From NCBI GenBank assembly GCA_035535995.1, contig DATLOZ010000022.1, forward strand, positions 62,001-126,000: a DNA stretch of 64,000 bases. Direction: 5' to 3'. A program made the translations under genes and the position numbers. A model generated the notes under the pieces. That model saw only the letters and a program-made list of their open reading frames with translations. It was not told the origin of the DNA and ran no database searches. Origin of the DNA: JANYCO01 sp035535995 (GTDB taxonomy: Bacteria > Bacteroidota > Bacteroidia > Cytophagales > Cytophagaceae). Shown piece by piece: positions 17,701 to 26,246 of this stretch; position 1 is the stretch's first letter; every line of letters begins with the position of its first letter.

Positions 17701-19756
17701 CCATGGCAAGAATAGCACCACGGCTGGCTGCACGAATCCAATCTTCTGTAAGAGAATAGTTGTTGTATACATTCGCCGACAGACATCCATCAATCATCAG
17801 CATTGGATACATTCCTGCATTGTGATAACCAAAGAAATCATCGGTGGCATAGCCAATATCGATCTCTGTCACGCTATAGCTTGAGTGGCCGAAAAAAGTA
17901 ATATAGCCAAGTCCTGCATTTACGTAATCTGAAAGGTTCACCTGGTCAACCGTAGTAGAGCCTGGTTTTTTAGAATAGGTTAAAATTACTTTTCCTCCAA
18001 AAACTGAATTTTCTACAATTGTTTTAAAACCGTCTACATAACTTCTGAAAAGAGTAATCTGGTCATCCTCTCCTCCTGAAAGATGGATTAGTTTTTTTCT
18101 CCAAAGATTATGAGTGCTATCCAATTGCTCGTGTACTTTGACTTTGTCAAGATAATTCAGAATATCATCCTGCCCTATCGCGGAAAGCCTTCCTACCGCC
18201 ATACCCGGACGGTTAGCAGCATCCATTGCATACATGATATCAGTAGGAGGGCTTCCCATTGGTGGAATAAAATTTTCTCTTCTGATATTAGGATCTGAAT
18301 TGGTGATGAAGCTCACAGGATTTTGCCTGTAAAACTGCGGCATGTTTGCCTTGAATGTAAGATCCAATCCCTTTCCTATCAGGAACACTGATTGGATGTT
18401 TGGGTTATTAGCTTTTTGATGGTCAAAAAATCTTTTTATACCAATAGGCGACCACTCTCCATAACCATAGACATTGTATAGTTTCTCTACATCTGTCAAC
18501 AGCACCGAATAGCTTCCTCCTCCTATGGAAGCTCTGTAGTCTGCATACTCCTGCGAAGCAGACCATAATTTTTGATGAGTGATAATGATATAATTTTCAG
18601 TAGTAGAGTAAGACGTCAGATCCACCTGCTTGATCAACGGTGTGAGATAAGTATCGTTTTGCATTACTGTAAAAGCGGTAACACCCGAAGGAGGAAAAAC
18701 AGAAGCCATACCGCTTGCCAAAGTCACAGGTAGGATCCCAATATTGTTTTTATCTGTGTAATCGTATGCAACTGGTTGTGCTGGAGAAGACCAGTTAAGC
18801 GTATATGTCTGTGGCGTGGATGGAGTGGCGGGTTGAAAAATTTTCACCGAATTTCCTTCCATAGAAACATTCTGAGGATATGTGAGTTTTACATATAGAA
18901 CCGAATACCAGTTGTTATCCATAGCTGTTGGGTCTATCGCTATTTGGATGCTGGAAGTAAGCATGGAGGCAGGAAAGGTTCGTGAATAATAGCTCCTGTC
19001 CTGTTGACTGAATACCGGGAAAGAATCTATAATATCCGGACCATTCAAATGCGTAATTCGGAAATACATTTTCCGGTTGAAAATACCGCTTCGTCCTACG
19101 ATCATCACTTCCATTTTACAAGAAGGGCCGGAAGTATTATAATCAATTGGTGCAATGTCTTCGTAATAAGTCGATCCGTTGATTGAACCACACCAACCTT
19201 CTCCACGATCTCCATAGCTTTGTTTAGCTTCGCCATACTCAATTCCTCTGGAATAATCATCGGTAAAAAGATGAAAATATTCAGCCATATGATAACTGGC
19301 ATTTCCGGAAGAGGAGATGGATGCCGTAGGCATTCTTTTGTTACTGGTAGTAGGCACCCAGGTTAGAAAAAAAGCAGTAGTATCGTTAAATAAATTATAA
19401 TACTGATGAGGTTGGTAAACCGGCAGAATATATAACCCAGCGTCTTGCGTGCCATCGTTCATTTTTCCATAAAAAATAAGCGAATCCTGATCATCAAAAG
19501 TGCCGTCCGTCTCACCTTTGATCAGTATATTCTGCTCCACTCCCCGGTGCCATAGCTGAAAGCCACGTGGATCCTGATTTACATTCACTCCCGCTGCTAA
19601 TAGTTGCGCCTTTGAAACAGCATACATTCCATTCTGAGCAGTGGAAAATTTATAATAAGTTTGCCCAGGCACGATCCATTCATTGCCATACTGAGCCTTT
19701 CCTACTGTGGCAAACAGGATCAGATAAAGGAATATCAGTAGATTCTTTTTTTTCAT
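14732..19756 (-). CDS. porU2: Type IX secretion sortase-like protease PorU2
   Basis: The 1674-residue secreted/outer-membrane protein has a signal peptide (cut near VGKAQ) and an N-terminal beta-domain. A gingipain-type C25 cysteine-protease domain covers about 380-760, with the catalytic His in FFGHSS (H624) and Cys in DGCLS (C658). Several Ig/CARDB-like beta-domains follow, and the end is a FlgD/type A-like sorting domain (PYPNPFSSSTRF ... FGDKLANGVYLYRV). The N-terminal pattern (YGNEWI, GIY-like, GFQLWHRG) and the length match PorU2 rather than canonical PorU, which is about 1150-1300 residues. It sits three bases behind porV2. Attachment of cargo to the cell surface is the family-based inference. 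Confidence 0.8.
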   Translation of the reverse strand: MKKKNLLIFLYLILFATVGKAQYGNEWIVPGQTYYKFSTAQNGMYAVSKAQLLAAGVNVNQDPRGFQLWHRGVEQNILIKGETDGTFDDQDSLIFYGKMNDGTQDAGLYILPVYQPHQYYNLFNDTTAFFLTWVPTTSNKRMPTASISSSGNASYHMAEYFHLFTDDYSRGIEYGEAKQSYGDRGEGWCGSINGSTYYEDIAPIDYNTSGPSCKMEVMIVGRSGIFNRKMYFRITHLNGPDIIDSFPVFSQQDRSYYSRTFPASMLTSSIQIAIDPTAMDNNWYSVLYVKLTYPQNVSMEGNSVKIFQPATPSTPQTYTLNWSSPAQPVAYDYTDKNNIGILPVTLASGMASVFPPSGVTAFTVMQNDTYLTPLIKQVDLTSYSTTENYIIITHQKLWSASQEYADYRASIGGGSYSVLLTDVEKLYNVYGYGEWSPIGIKRFFDHQKANNPNIQSVFLIGKGLDLTFKANMPQFYRQNPVSFITNSDPNIRRENFIPPMGSPPTDIMYAMDAANRPGMAVGRLSAIGQDDILNYLDKVKVHEQLDSTHNLWRKKLIHLSGGEDDQITLFRSYVDGFKTIVENSVFGGKVILTYSKKPGSTTVDQVNLSDYVNAGLGYITFFGHSSYSVTEIDIGYATDDFFGYHNAGMYPMLMIDGCLSANVYNNYSLTEDWIRAASRGAILAMGVSDIGYTTPLRDYTDGMYRGMFDTDSLKSKSVGQVMKAMLRSRSFDTQTTHQMNLHGDPMLHMYNPLKPDYEISGDKETRNDKPELKSYISSYDGRKVTASSDSFAIGIPVKNFGLYDKDKYFIQVIRTVNGKEIKYKNIEFDPVRYVDTLFFPIKDNNNPAYYGLNTFVIKIDILDTIHEMDETNNTATIEYFMGLSGVTCLFPPEFSIVHDQPITFVAQATNLLIQQRPYYFELDVSDKFNTSFKKDTVVNSGSLAKWPGVLLKTNNNIDSTVYYWRVRYYDVGVGEDTVWATSSFIYIKDSPDGWSQTEAPQFIKDDQNTMYLDQADSLWKFITSSMHLRLIVYGNGTGNTFDSTLLIVGDVETLFPGYYWVSCTGSPDPSGTENSSQEFNGVLGIAFDKSTVQNYAVPWYGVCGRFPKPIVHPFYSFGLSYLETWLNGIPIGDYILIGSDGNAGFSSPAWATAKSILQTKFGAQFTGQLDDNEPYLLLAKAGSPTPVVEKHSDDTYASLSMDTTIYGRYNNGSIVSTRIGPATQWGNFYQTVKPTQGQDKYKFTILGENLDGSHVDTLALNLTFSKTTDGVDYVDLQNQINASTYPFIRLVCSVSDSSVYLDPPQLKKWQVIYHPSPEGTMDPFAAGLANYTIAAKDEGATICIPYTFENISNLPFQDSLYVKITSKGDGPLTKDTTFIVYKDTLKPGQSFNFNYCLNTTGLYGNVFMRTFVNPNKQPEQYYPNNLIETYFQVNKDKIPPVIDVTFDGVHIMDGDIVSPSPMINITLNDNSKYLIINDPNDISIFFRRPGSSADEQIATNNADIVRFGQSPGASNTFTIEYNPKNLPDGDYTIIVQGKDVNGNKSGQYYRVTFHVENASTISNFYPYPNPFSSSTRFVFTLTGAYIPDDLKIQIMTVTGKVVREITKEELGHIHIGNNKTDYAWNGTDEFGDKLANGVYLYRVIIKNKGDNFEHRNTAGDKAFKHDFGKLYILR

Positions 19757-19759
19757 ACT

Positions 19760-20836
19760 TTATTTGTTCAGTGCCAGTTTTAAAGAAAAGACATTTGAAT
19801 AAAGCGCTTCTGCCTGGTTGCCAACATCGGTCAGCGCGTAATCAATATACAATCTACTGATCCGCACTCCTATCCCGAAGTTGGGCTGGAAAGTAGTTTT
19901 GGTGCCTTTATCAAAATCCTTGATCTTTTGAATATTTCCTGCACCAAAACGAAGGAAGATAATTTGGTTATAATCCAGCTCAAATCCTGCCATTGGATCT
20001 ATTGAGACTACGTTGGATTTGATCAGTACGTTTCTTTTTCCATCAAACGTATTTACAAAATCGATGGCTGTGAGTAAGCCGATTTTTTTAAACATTTTAA
20101 ACTGCCTTGCTACTCCCAGAATAACTTTAGGTAAGGTCACCTCAATCGAGTTCTGCGGAATAGTGTTTCCCGTTGCCGCATACACATCCTGGATCAGCGC
20201 TGTGTTGTGTGACCAGGCGTTGAAGGTTCCTGTCACATCTCTTGCCATCAACCCAAACTTCCATTTTTTGCGAATGTATTGCGCACCTGCATCCAAGCCA
20301 AATCCCCAGGCATTGGCAAACTGGCCAACAGTACGGTGTATCACTTTAAAATTGGCGCCAAATTGCAAGCCTGGTACCAGTTTTGTCTGCCTTGCGTACG
20401 ACAGCAGGAAAGCATAATCAGCTGCAGAGAAATAACGAATATTGTTGTAGTTAAGCGCACCATTGGCATCGTACAGATAACGTGTATCCGGTATGTCATC
20501 GACTCCAAAACGAATGATAGAAAGAGCGATCACGCTTTGAGAATCCAGGTGTGTAGCAAATGCTCCGTAATCGTATTTGGCAATCCCTGCAAAATATTCG
20601 GAGTGCATGAGCGCTACTTCATGTTTGCTTTTCATATTTAGCAATCCTGCAGGGTTCCAGTAGGCCGCCGTTACATCGTTGACCGAAGCTACCTGCACAT
20701 TGGACATTCCCAAGGCTCTTGCTCCTACTCCGATGTTTAAGAATTCATTGCTGTATTTGGGTGCTGTTGTTTGTGCGTACACCAATCCTATAGCACAACT
20801 GCTCCAAATGATGAATAGCAAAAAATATTTTTTCAT
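19760..20836 (-). CDS. porV2: Type IX secretion outer-membrane protein PorV2
   Basis: The 358-residue outer-membrane beta-barrel has a signal peptide (cut near VYAQT) and the PorV/LptO family start: EFLNIGVGARALGMSN followed by DVTAAYWNPAGL. PorV-type proteins shuttle type IX cargo from the translocon to the sortase. Pairing with the downstream porU2 (three-base gap) supports PorV2 and a PorU2-PorV2 complex. It ends in alternating hydrophobic residues typical of the last barrel strand (FSLKLALNK). First gene of a two-gene operon. Confidence 0.8.
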   Translation of the reverse strand: MKKYFLLFIIWSSCAIGLVYAQTTAPKYSNEFLNIGVGARALGMSNVQVASVNDVTAAYWNPAGLLNMKSKHEVALMHSEYFAGIAKYDYGAFATHLDSQSVIALSIIRFGVDDIPDTRYLYDANGALNYNNIRYFSAADYAFLLSYARQTKLVPGLQFGANFKVIHRTVGQFANAWGFGLDAGAQYIRKKWKFGLMARDVTGTFNAWSHNTALIQDVYAATGNTIPQNSIEVTLPKVILGVARQFKMFKKIGLLTAIDFVNTFDGKRNVLIKSNVVSIDPMAGFELDYNQIIFLRFGAGNIQKIKDFDKGTKTTFQPNFGIGVRISRLYIDYALTDVGNQAEALYSNVFSLKLALNK

Positions 20837-21034
20837 TCTATAGCTTCTACTTTCTTTCTGTACAACGTACTGATTTAAAACAATATTGTAACTTTTTTAA
20901 TAGGATCGAAGAATTTAGTATGTATTCTAAAACCCGCGAAAAAGTAACTTTTTAGAGGTATTTTACTACTTTTGAGTTAACTTAGAAAGTCTTGAACAAA
21001 CTAACTCGCCTAGAGTAAAATTAGTATAAATCTT

Positions 21035-21637
21035 ATGAAAAAAATTTATTTATTTATCCCCATTCTACTTTTAGTGACCTTATTTTCCTGCGAGGAAAAA
21101 AAAGGTACTACTACTGTAGACACTACACAAACCAAGCCGATGGCTATTAACGCGTCTTCTACCTTGCGTACCTTACGCGATAGCGCCGATAAAGCCTGGG
21201 ATAAAATGATCAAATCCGACGATCAGAAGGTAGACGATCTTGCACGCTTGCTGCAAGAAATCTCTTATTGCAAAAAATACAACGCCTTGCTACTCGATTC
21301 GCTTAATGAAGTAGTAAAGACCTTAAAGGATAAGCGCTACAAGCAACTAACCATGCTTAGTCCGGAGATCGACCAATATGATGAGCTTACTAACCTGGTG
21401 ATCTCAAGAGTAAAATACCTTGCCCGTACTACTGGAGAACTGAAATCTCATCCGATCGCGGAAACGCTTTTCAACGACATTGCCGCTGCAGACAACGATG
21501 TGGTTCGCTACCGCAGCCTGTACGATCATTTCGCCATGGAGTACAATGATTTCCTCGACAAAAATAAAGAATTGCTGGGTGAAAACGTCAATGATTTTCC
21601 AAAGCTGCCGCTGTTTAGCGTCATTGTGAATGCTTGA
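21035..21637 (+). CDS. Lipoprotein, unknown function
   Basis: The 200-residue protein has a clear type II signal (LLVTLFSCEEKKG, Cys at about 19). A Thr-rich linker is followed by an all-helical, charged domain rich in Asp, Lys and Leu, likely a coiled coil or helical bundle (SSTLRTLRDSADKAWDKMI). There are no recognisable motifs. It is divergent from porV2 and convergent with cyclophilin, with a 58-bp perfect palindrome just after the stop. Confidence 0.7.
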   Translation: MKKIYLFIPILLLVTLFSCEEKKGTTTVDTTQTKPMAINASSTLRTLRDSADKAWDKMIKSDDQKVDDLARLLQEISYCKKYNALLLDSLNEVVKTLKDKRYKQLTMLSPEIDQYDELTNLVISRVKYLARTTGELKSHPIAETLFNDIAAADNDVVRYRSLYDHFAMEYNDFLDKNKELLGENVNDFPKLPLFSVIVNA

Positions 21638-21640
21638 AAC

Positions 21641-21698
21641 ATTATGAATGTTGAATTATGAGTTATGAATTCATAACTCATAATTCAACATTCATAAT
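21641..21698. repeat. Perfect 58-bp palindrome (family A repeat)
   Basis: Two 29-base arms meet at a central GAATTC with no loop and pair without a mismatch. The arm contains GTTGAATTATGAGTTATGAA. Related arms occur at 37133-37265, 39076-39150 and 60137-60505. It sits between convergent genes and may act as a bidirectional terminator. Confidence 0.85.
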
Positions 21699-21708
21699 TT
21701 TAAAAAAA

Positions 21709-22140
21709 TTATTCAGAGATAACAATTTTATTGATCTTGTCTCCCGCTTTAATCTGGTCGATCACTTCAAGTCCTTCAACCACTTTGCCAAAACAAGTAT
21801 GCACTTTGTCGAGATGCGAAGTTCTGTTTCTGCTATGGCAAATGAAAAACTGTGAACCGCCCGTATCTTTTCCGGCATGAGCCATTGATAATACACCACG
21901 GTCGTGGTACTGGTTTCCTCCGCTGGTTTCACATTTGATCTTGTAGCCTGGTCCGCCAGAACCATTGCCTACCGGGCATCCTCCCTGAATTACAAAATCA
22001 GGAATTACCCTGTGAAAGGTAAGACCATCATAAAAACCTTTTTGCGCCAGGGAAACAAAGTTTTTTACTGTGTTGGGAGCATCCTGTTCGTAGAATTCTA
22101 CTTTCATATTCCCTTTTTCGGTTTGTATTTCTGCTTTCAT
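21709..22140 (-). CDS. Cyclophilin-type peptidyl-prolyl isomerase
   Basis: The 143-residue single-domain cytoplasmic cyclophilin has no signal peptide. The active-site Arg is in FHRVIPDFVIQGG (R44, with F49 and Q52), and GGSQFFICH and the Trp/His-site region HLDKVHTCFGKV follow. The usual HLDGKHTVFG is changed to HLDKVHTCFG, a modest deviation. A -7 box TATATTTG lies 38 bases before the ATG. Confidence 0.9.
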   Translation of the reverse strand: MKAEIQTEKGNMKVEFYEQDAPNTVKNFVSLAQKGFYDGLTFHRVIPDFVIQGGCPVGNGSGGPGYKIKCETSGGNQYHDRGVLSMAHAGKDTGGSQFFICHSRNRTSHLDKVHTCFGKVVEGLEVIDQIKAGDKINKIVISE

Positions 22141-22177
22141 ATTGGTTAAAAATAAGTATGTATGTATAACAATAAGA

Positions 22178-22185
22178 CAAATATA
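22178..22185 (-). promoter_or_regulatory. Candidate -7 box (TATATTTG) of cyclophilin gene
   Basis: Exact TAnnTTTG match on the minus strand, 38 bases upstream of the start codon. The -33 box is not clear. Confidence 0.45.
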
Positions 22186-22247
22186 GGAAAGAAATTAAAA
22201 AACATAGAATTATCGCTAACTTCACCCGCTATAAATCTTTTTACCAA

Positions 22248-23051
22248 ATGCCAAAAGTAATTTTAATCACCGGAGGTTCTTCCGGTCTTGGAGAAGCAAT
22301 GTGCGAACATCTTGCCTCTAAAGGACATATCGTTTATGGAACCAGTCGCAAAGTTTCCGAAAATGTTGCCGGAAAATTCAAAATGATCGGAATGGATGTT
22401 TGCGACCGCAACAGCATTACTCAAGCCGTTTCATCCATTTTACAAAAAGAAGGAAAACTCGATGTTGTGATCAACAATGCCGGTCTGGGAATGGCGTCTC
22501 CCCTGGAAGAAGCCATGGACAAGGACATCGATAAATTATTCGCCACCAATGTACGCGGCGTGATCAACGTAATGCAGACCGTGTTGCCACCAATGAGAAA
22601 ACAAAAAAATGGTCTTATTATTAACATCACGTCTATTGCAGCAGAGATCGCTTTGCCCTACCGGGGCTTATATTGCGCAAGCAAAGCCGCAGTTGAAAAA
22701 TTTACAGAAGCAGCCCGTATGGAATTAAAAGCATTCGGCGTACAGGCATGTACCTTCCAGGCCGGAGATATTAAAACCAATATCAACTCTAATCGTCTTA
22801 CTGCCGAGCTTTCTACTGGTTCAGTATATACAACCGAATTTACAAGAATCAATAATGAAATTCATGCTGATGTAAACAAAGCTGTATCGCCTTATTTTTA
22901 TGCAGAAAAAATAGAAAAAATAATTAACAGTTCTTCTATAAAACGTACTTATGTTGCGGGCCGTTTCATTCAACGCCTGTCACGTTTCCTAAGCAGAATA
23001 TTGCCTGGCGTATGGTTCGAAAAAATTATTATGAACCACTACAAACTGTAA
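22248..23051 (+). CDS. Short-chain dehydrogenase/reductase
   Basis: The 267-residue classical SDR is an NAD(P)-dependent oxidoreductase. The cofactor motif TGGSSGLG is at 8-15, NNAG at 76-79, and the catalytic Ser (ITS, S129), Tyr and Lys are in YCASK (Y142, K146). An Arg after the second strand (GTSRK) favours NADPH. The C-terminal RFIQRLSRFLSRILPG is hydrophobic and basic and may bind the membrane. Substrate unknown. Confidence 0.9.
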   Translation: MPKVILITGGSSGLGEAMCEHLASKGHIVYGTSRKVSENVAGKFKMIGMDVCDRNSITQAVSSILQKEGKLDVVINNAGLGMASPLEEAMDKDIDKLFATNVRGVINVMQTVLPPMRKQKNGLIINITSIAAEIALPYRGLYCASKAAVEKFTEAARMELKAFGVQACTFQAGDIKTNINSNRLTAELSTGSVYTTEFTRINNEIHADVNKAVSPYFYAEKIEKIINSSSIKRTYVAGRFIQRLSRFLSRILPGVWFEKIIMNHYKL

Positions 23052-23066
23052 TTCCGTTTATCTAAA

Positions 23067-23110
23067 AATAAAAAGCTCCCAACCAAAAATGGTTAGGAGC
23101 TTTTTATTTT
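23067..23110. terminator. Bidirectional terminator
   Basis: A stem of about 17-18 bp (AAAAAGCTCCCAACCA paired with TGGTTAGGAGCTTTTT) with A/T runs on both sides lies between convergent genes. Confidence 0.8.
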
Positions 23111-23129
23111 TATTCAACAGTCGTACTCA

Positions 23130-23858
23130 CTATTGCTTCGTGGCGTATTTTGTGTTATAAATCGCTACTGCTTCCTCGATCAGGTTATTGCTTCTTACCT
23201 GCATGGTAATATTGATGATTTGTAGGGTAAGACCTGTTCCCATCATAGTAGCACCTACTGCAGTTACTCCTCTAGAGTCAGGATCTACTGAACCATTATC
23301 ACCACCACTGCTCATCACAACGCCTTTAATGGTAGTAAGCGAGCCTATCACCAGCAAAGGAAGGCCAAGACCCAATGCTACTGAATTTCCGATTGCTTTC
23401 TGCGTGCTTGATCTTCTTAATAATTTTAGGATCTGTGGATCATTTGTATTCTTCAACAAAGTGATCACTCTTGCTTTTGAAATATATCGTCCATTCTGAC
23501 GATAGCTTCCCATATTGTTTTCAATAGTAGTATTAACAGGCTCTGGCGGTGCAGGTGTGTATGTAACCGGAGGAGTTGTTGTCACAGGTGTAGTAGTAGT
23601 AGGCACAGGCGTATTAGATGAATTGCTGTTGATCACTTCGTTTACGCCATTTTCATAACGTACCAGCACCACTTCTGATTTGCCGATTGAATATACCGGG
23701 CCATCCTGAAAATCAAAACGTTTATATTTGATCTCGTTCACTCCAACTTCAAGTACTTTTACTTTCAGCTCTTCACCACTTTTTTTAATGATCATATCCT
23801 GGCTGTAAGCGGCTAATGACATCACAACCGAAATACAAAAAAAGAATAATTTTTTCAT
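23130..23858 (-). CDS. Secreted or membrane protein, unknown function
   Basis: The 242-residue protein has a signal peptide (MKKLFFFCISVVMSLAAYSQ). Next is the compact beta-domain seen in many Bacteroidota proteins (DMIIKKSGEELKVKVLEVG, NEIKYKR), then a Thr/Pro/Val linker (about 85-115). The C-terminal part has two Gly-rich hydrophobic stretches (about 157-178 and 193-215) that could be membrane helices. No enzyme motif seen. Monocistronic. Confidence 0.65.
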   Translation of the reverse strand: MKKLFFFCISVVMSLAAYSQDMIIKKSGEELKVKVLEVGVNEIKYKRFDFQDGPVYSIGKSEVVLVRYENGVNEVINSNSSNTPVPTTTTPVTTTPPVTYTPAPPEPVNTTIENNMGSYRQNGRYISKARVITLLKNTNDPQILKLLRRSSTQKAIGNSVALGLGLPLLVIGSLTTIKGVVMSSGGDNGSVDPDSRGVTAVGATMMGTGLTLQIINITMQVRSNNLIEEAVAIYNTKYATKQ

Positions 23859-23960
23859 GTTAATGCTAGTTTATTGTAAGACAAAAATACAATTATATTT
23901 AAAGGATGCAATTTTTTTGAAGGAAAGGATAGTATTTAACATATATTTTATAATTTTATG

Positions 23961-23990
23961 AGCTCCGGCTGGAAACTAAAGGCCGGGGCT
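23961..23990 (+). other. Hairpin upstream of pgk
   Basis: AGCTCCGGC pairs with GCCGGGGCT (9 bp, one G-T) around a 12-base loop. It lies 44 bases before the pgk start and has no T run. It may be a leader structure. Confidence 0.4.
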
Positions 23991-24034
23991 ATTAACAACA
24001 AACAAGCGTTAGACATTAATTAAATCAAAAAAGA

Positions 24035-25219
24035 ATGAAGACACTGGACACCTTTAATTTCTCTGGTAAAAAAGCCTTAGTAAGAGTTGATTTCAACGTT
24101 CCTCTGGATGAGAAATATAACATCACAGACCTTACCCGGATTAAAGCTACGATCCCAACGATCAATAAAATTTTAAAAGATGGTGGTTCTGCTATTTTAA
24201 TGTCTCACCTGGGCAGACCCAAAGGCGGATACGAAGAAAAATATTCGCTGAAACATCTTCTTCCTACGCTTAACAAAACTTTCAATACTACTGTAAAATT
24301 TGCTCCGGACTGCATCGGCGAGGAAGCGGTGAAACTGGCTTCTGAACTGAAACCAGGTGAAATTCTTTTACTAGAAAATCTTCGCTTCTACAAAGAAGAA
24401 GAAAAAGGAGACGTAGAATTTGCTAAAAAACTAGCACGCTACGGCGATGTGTGGGTAAACGATGCATTTGGTACCGCACACAGAGCACACGCTTCTACCG
24501 CTGTAATGGGACAATTCTTCGAAGATAAAGTTTGCGGATATGTAATGCAGGCTGAGCTTGACAATGCTAAAAAAGTATTGGGCAATCCTGAAAGACCTTT
24601 CACTGCAATCATGGGTGGCTCTAAGATTTCTGATAAGATCCTTGTGATCGAAACGCTGTTGGATAAAGTAGACAACCTGATCATCGGTGGCGGTATGAGT
24701 TATACTTTTGCCAAAGCAGCAGGTGGAAAGATCGGGAAATCAATTTGCGAAAATGATAAACTGGATCTTGCAAAAGCAATCGTGGAAAAAGCAAAAGCAA
24801 AAGGAGTTAAACTCTTCTTGCCTCTTGATACTGTAATAGCCGATAAATTTTCTAACGACGCTGCTAAGAAAACTGTAAACAGCAACGAGATCCCTGATGA
24901 GTGGGAAGGTCTTGACATCGGCGGTAAAAGTGTAGACGAGTTTTCCAAAATTGTAGAATCTTCTAAAACTGTAATGTGGAACGGACCTATGGGCGTTTTC
25001 GAATTCCCTAACTTTGCCACAGGTACAGAAGCCATTGCAAAAGCAGTAGTAAAATCTACCGACAAAGGTGGTTACTCATTGATCGGCGGCGGAGACTCTG
25101 CTTCAGCCATCAACAACCTTGGCTTCGGCGACAAAGTATCATACGTATCTACCGGTGGTGGAGCTCTTCTTGAATACCTGGAAGGTAAAACACTGCCTGG
25201 TGTAGCAGCATTGGAATAA
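24035..25219 (+). CDS. pgk: Phosphoglycerate kinase
   Basis: The 394-residue glycolytic enzyme transfers phosphate from 1,3-bisphosphoglycerate to ADP. It begins FSGKKALVRVDFNVPLD, with MSHLGRPKG near 59-67, and shows LLLENLRFYKEEEKGD, NDAFGTAHRAHAST, MGGSKISDKI and GGGDSASAINN. Full length and typical. It has its own terminator at 25305-25345. Confidence 0.97.
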   Translation: MKTLDTFNFSGKKALVRVDFNVPLDEKYNITDLTRIKATIPTINKILKDGGSAILMSHLGRPKGGYEEKYSLKHLLPTLNKTFNTTVKFAPDCIGEEAVKLASELKPGEILLLENLRFYKEEEKGDVEFAKKLARYGDVWVNDAFGTAHRAHASTAVMGQFFEDKVCGYVMQAELDNAKKVLGNPERPFTAIMGGSKISDKILVIETLLDKVDNLIIGGGMSYTFAKAAGGKIGKSICENDKLDLAKAIVEKAKAKGVKLFLPLDTVIADKFSNDAAKKTVNSNEIPDEWEGLDIGGKSVDEFSKIVESSKTVMWNGPMGVFEFPNFATGTEAIAKAVVKSTDKGGYSLIGGGDSASAINNLGFGDKVSYVSTGGGALLEYLEGKTLPGVAALE

Positions 25220-25304
25220 AAATCAATCCCAAAAATCAATTCCAAAAAATCTAAGTTTGGAATTTGAATTATTGTTTTTTGGAATTTAATCTATAATATT
25301 TCAT

Positions 25305-25345
25305 AAATCCCAAGCTTCAATACTGAATCTTGGGATTTTTTCTTT
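25305..25345 (+). terminator. Rho-independent terminator of pgk
   Basis: AAATCCCAAG pairs with CTTGGGATTT, followed by a run of T. Confidence 0.8.
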
Positions 25346-25407
25346 TATGTTTTCTGTTATTAGAATTCCTGATTTCATACTAACTTTACGCTTCACGAAA
25401 GAACACA

Positions 25408-26214
25408 ATGTTACCAAACGATTTTCTGGATAGTTTATACAACAAACATAAAAGCAGTGAGCTCTTCCCTCCTACTTCTTCTGTTTCAAGGCTGATCACT
25501 AAAATACTGCTGATCTTATTTCCAGAACAAACCAAGCAACACTACAAAAGCAAAGAAGAACTGGAAGCTGCTTTCACCAGACTAGAAGCAGAGCTCGCTA
25601 CCTTGCTCACTTCCATGCAAGCGCATTTAAATGCTGACGCAAAAGTTCTTGCTAAAAAATACGTCGAAGATCTTCCTGAAGTTTATTACAAACTCAATAC
25701 CGACATCGACGCCTTACTGCACGGCGACCCTGCCGCCAAAAGCGAGTTTGAAGTGATCCGTGCTTATCCCGGCTTTTATGCAATCGCATTTTATCGCCTG
25801 GCGCATGAACTATATAAATTGGAAATTCCTTTCCTGCCAAGGATCCTGACCGAATACGCACACTCCAAAACAGGAATCGATATCCACCCGGCAGCTTCAA
25901 TTGATACGCATTTTTACATTGATCATGGCACTGGTATTGTAATCGGTGAAACAGCCGTAATCGGAAAAAATGTAAAACTTTACCAGGGCATCACCCTCGG
26001 TGCACTCAGCGTGAGCAAAGACCTTGCTTCTCTAAAAAGACACCCTACGATCGAAGACCGCGTAGTGATCTACTCTGGTGCCACGATCTTAGGTGGCAAT
26101 ACCATTATCGGACACGACAGCATTATTGGTGGCAACGTATGGCTTACTGCAAGTGTGGCGCCTTTCTCCAAGGTATATCACCAACCGCAAACCAAGATCA
26201 GCGAATCGAACTAG
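25408..26214 (+). CDS. cysE: Serine O-acetyltransferase
   Basis: The 268-residue hexapeptide-repeat acetyltransferase makes O-acetylserine from serine and acetyl-CoA for cysteine synthesis. An N-terminal helical part is followed by DIDALLHGDPAA (about 99-110), EVIRAYPGFYAIAFYR, IDIHPAASI and the left-handed beta-helix (IDHGTGIVIGETAVIG; ITLGALS; ILGGNTIIGHDSIIGG). The long helical N-terminus is the EpsC-like form. No cysteine synthase gene is adjacent. The methyltransferase gene starts 32 bases downstream and may be cotranscribed. Confidence 0.9.
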   Translation: MLPNDFLDSLYNKHKSSELFPPTSSVSRLITKILLILFPEQTKQHYKSKEELEAAFTRLEAELATLLTSMQAHLNADAKVLAKKYVEDLPEVYYKLNTDIDALLHGDPAAKSEFEVIRAYPGFYAIAFYRLAHELYKLEIPFLPRILTEYAHSKTGIDIHPAASIDTHFYIDHGTGIVIGETAVIGKNVKLYQGITLGALSVSKDLASLKRHPTIEDRVVIYSGATILGGNTIIGHDSIIGGNVWLTASVAPFSKVYHQPQTKISESN

Positions 26215-26246
26215 GACTTTAAAATTAATCTGTAACAACCAATACT

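Noticed and set aside
21658..21855. 65-codon ORF beginning in the 58-bp palindrome
   Set aside because: It is antisense to cyclophilin and starts inside a repeat; no support.
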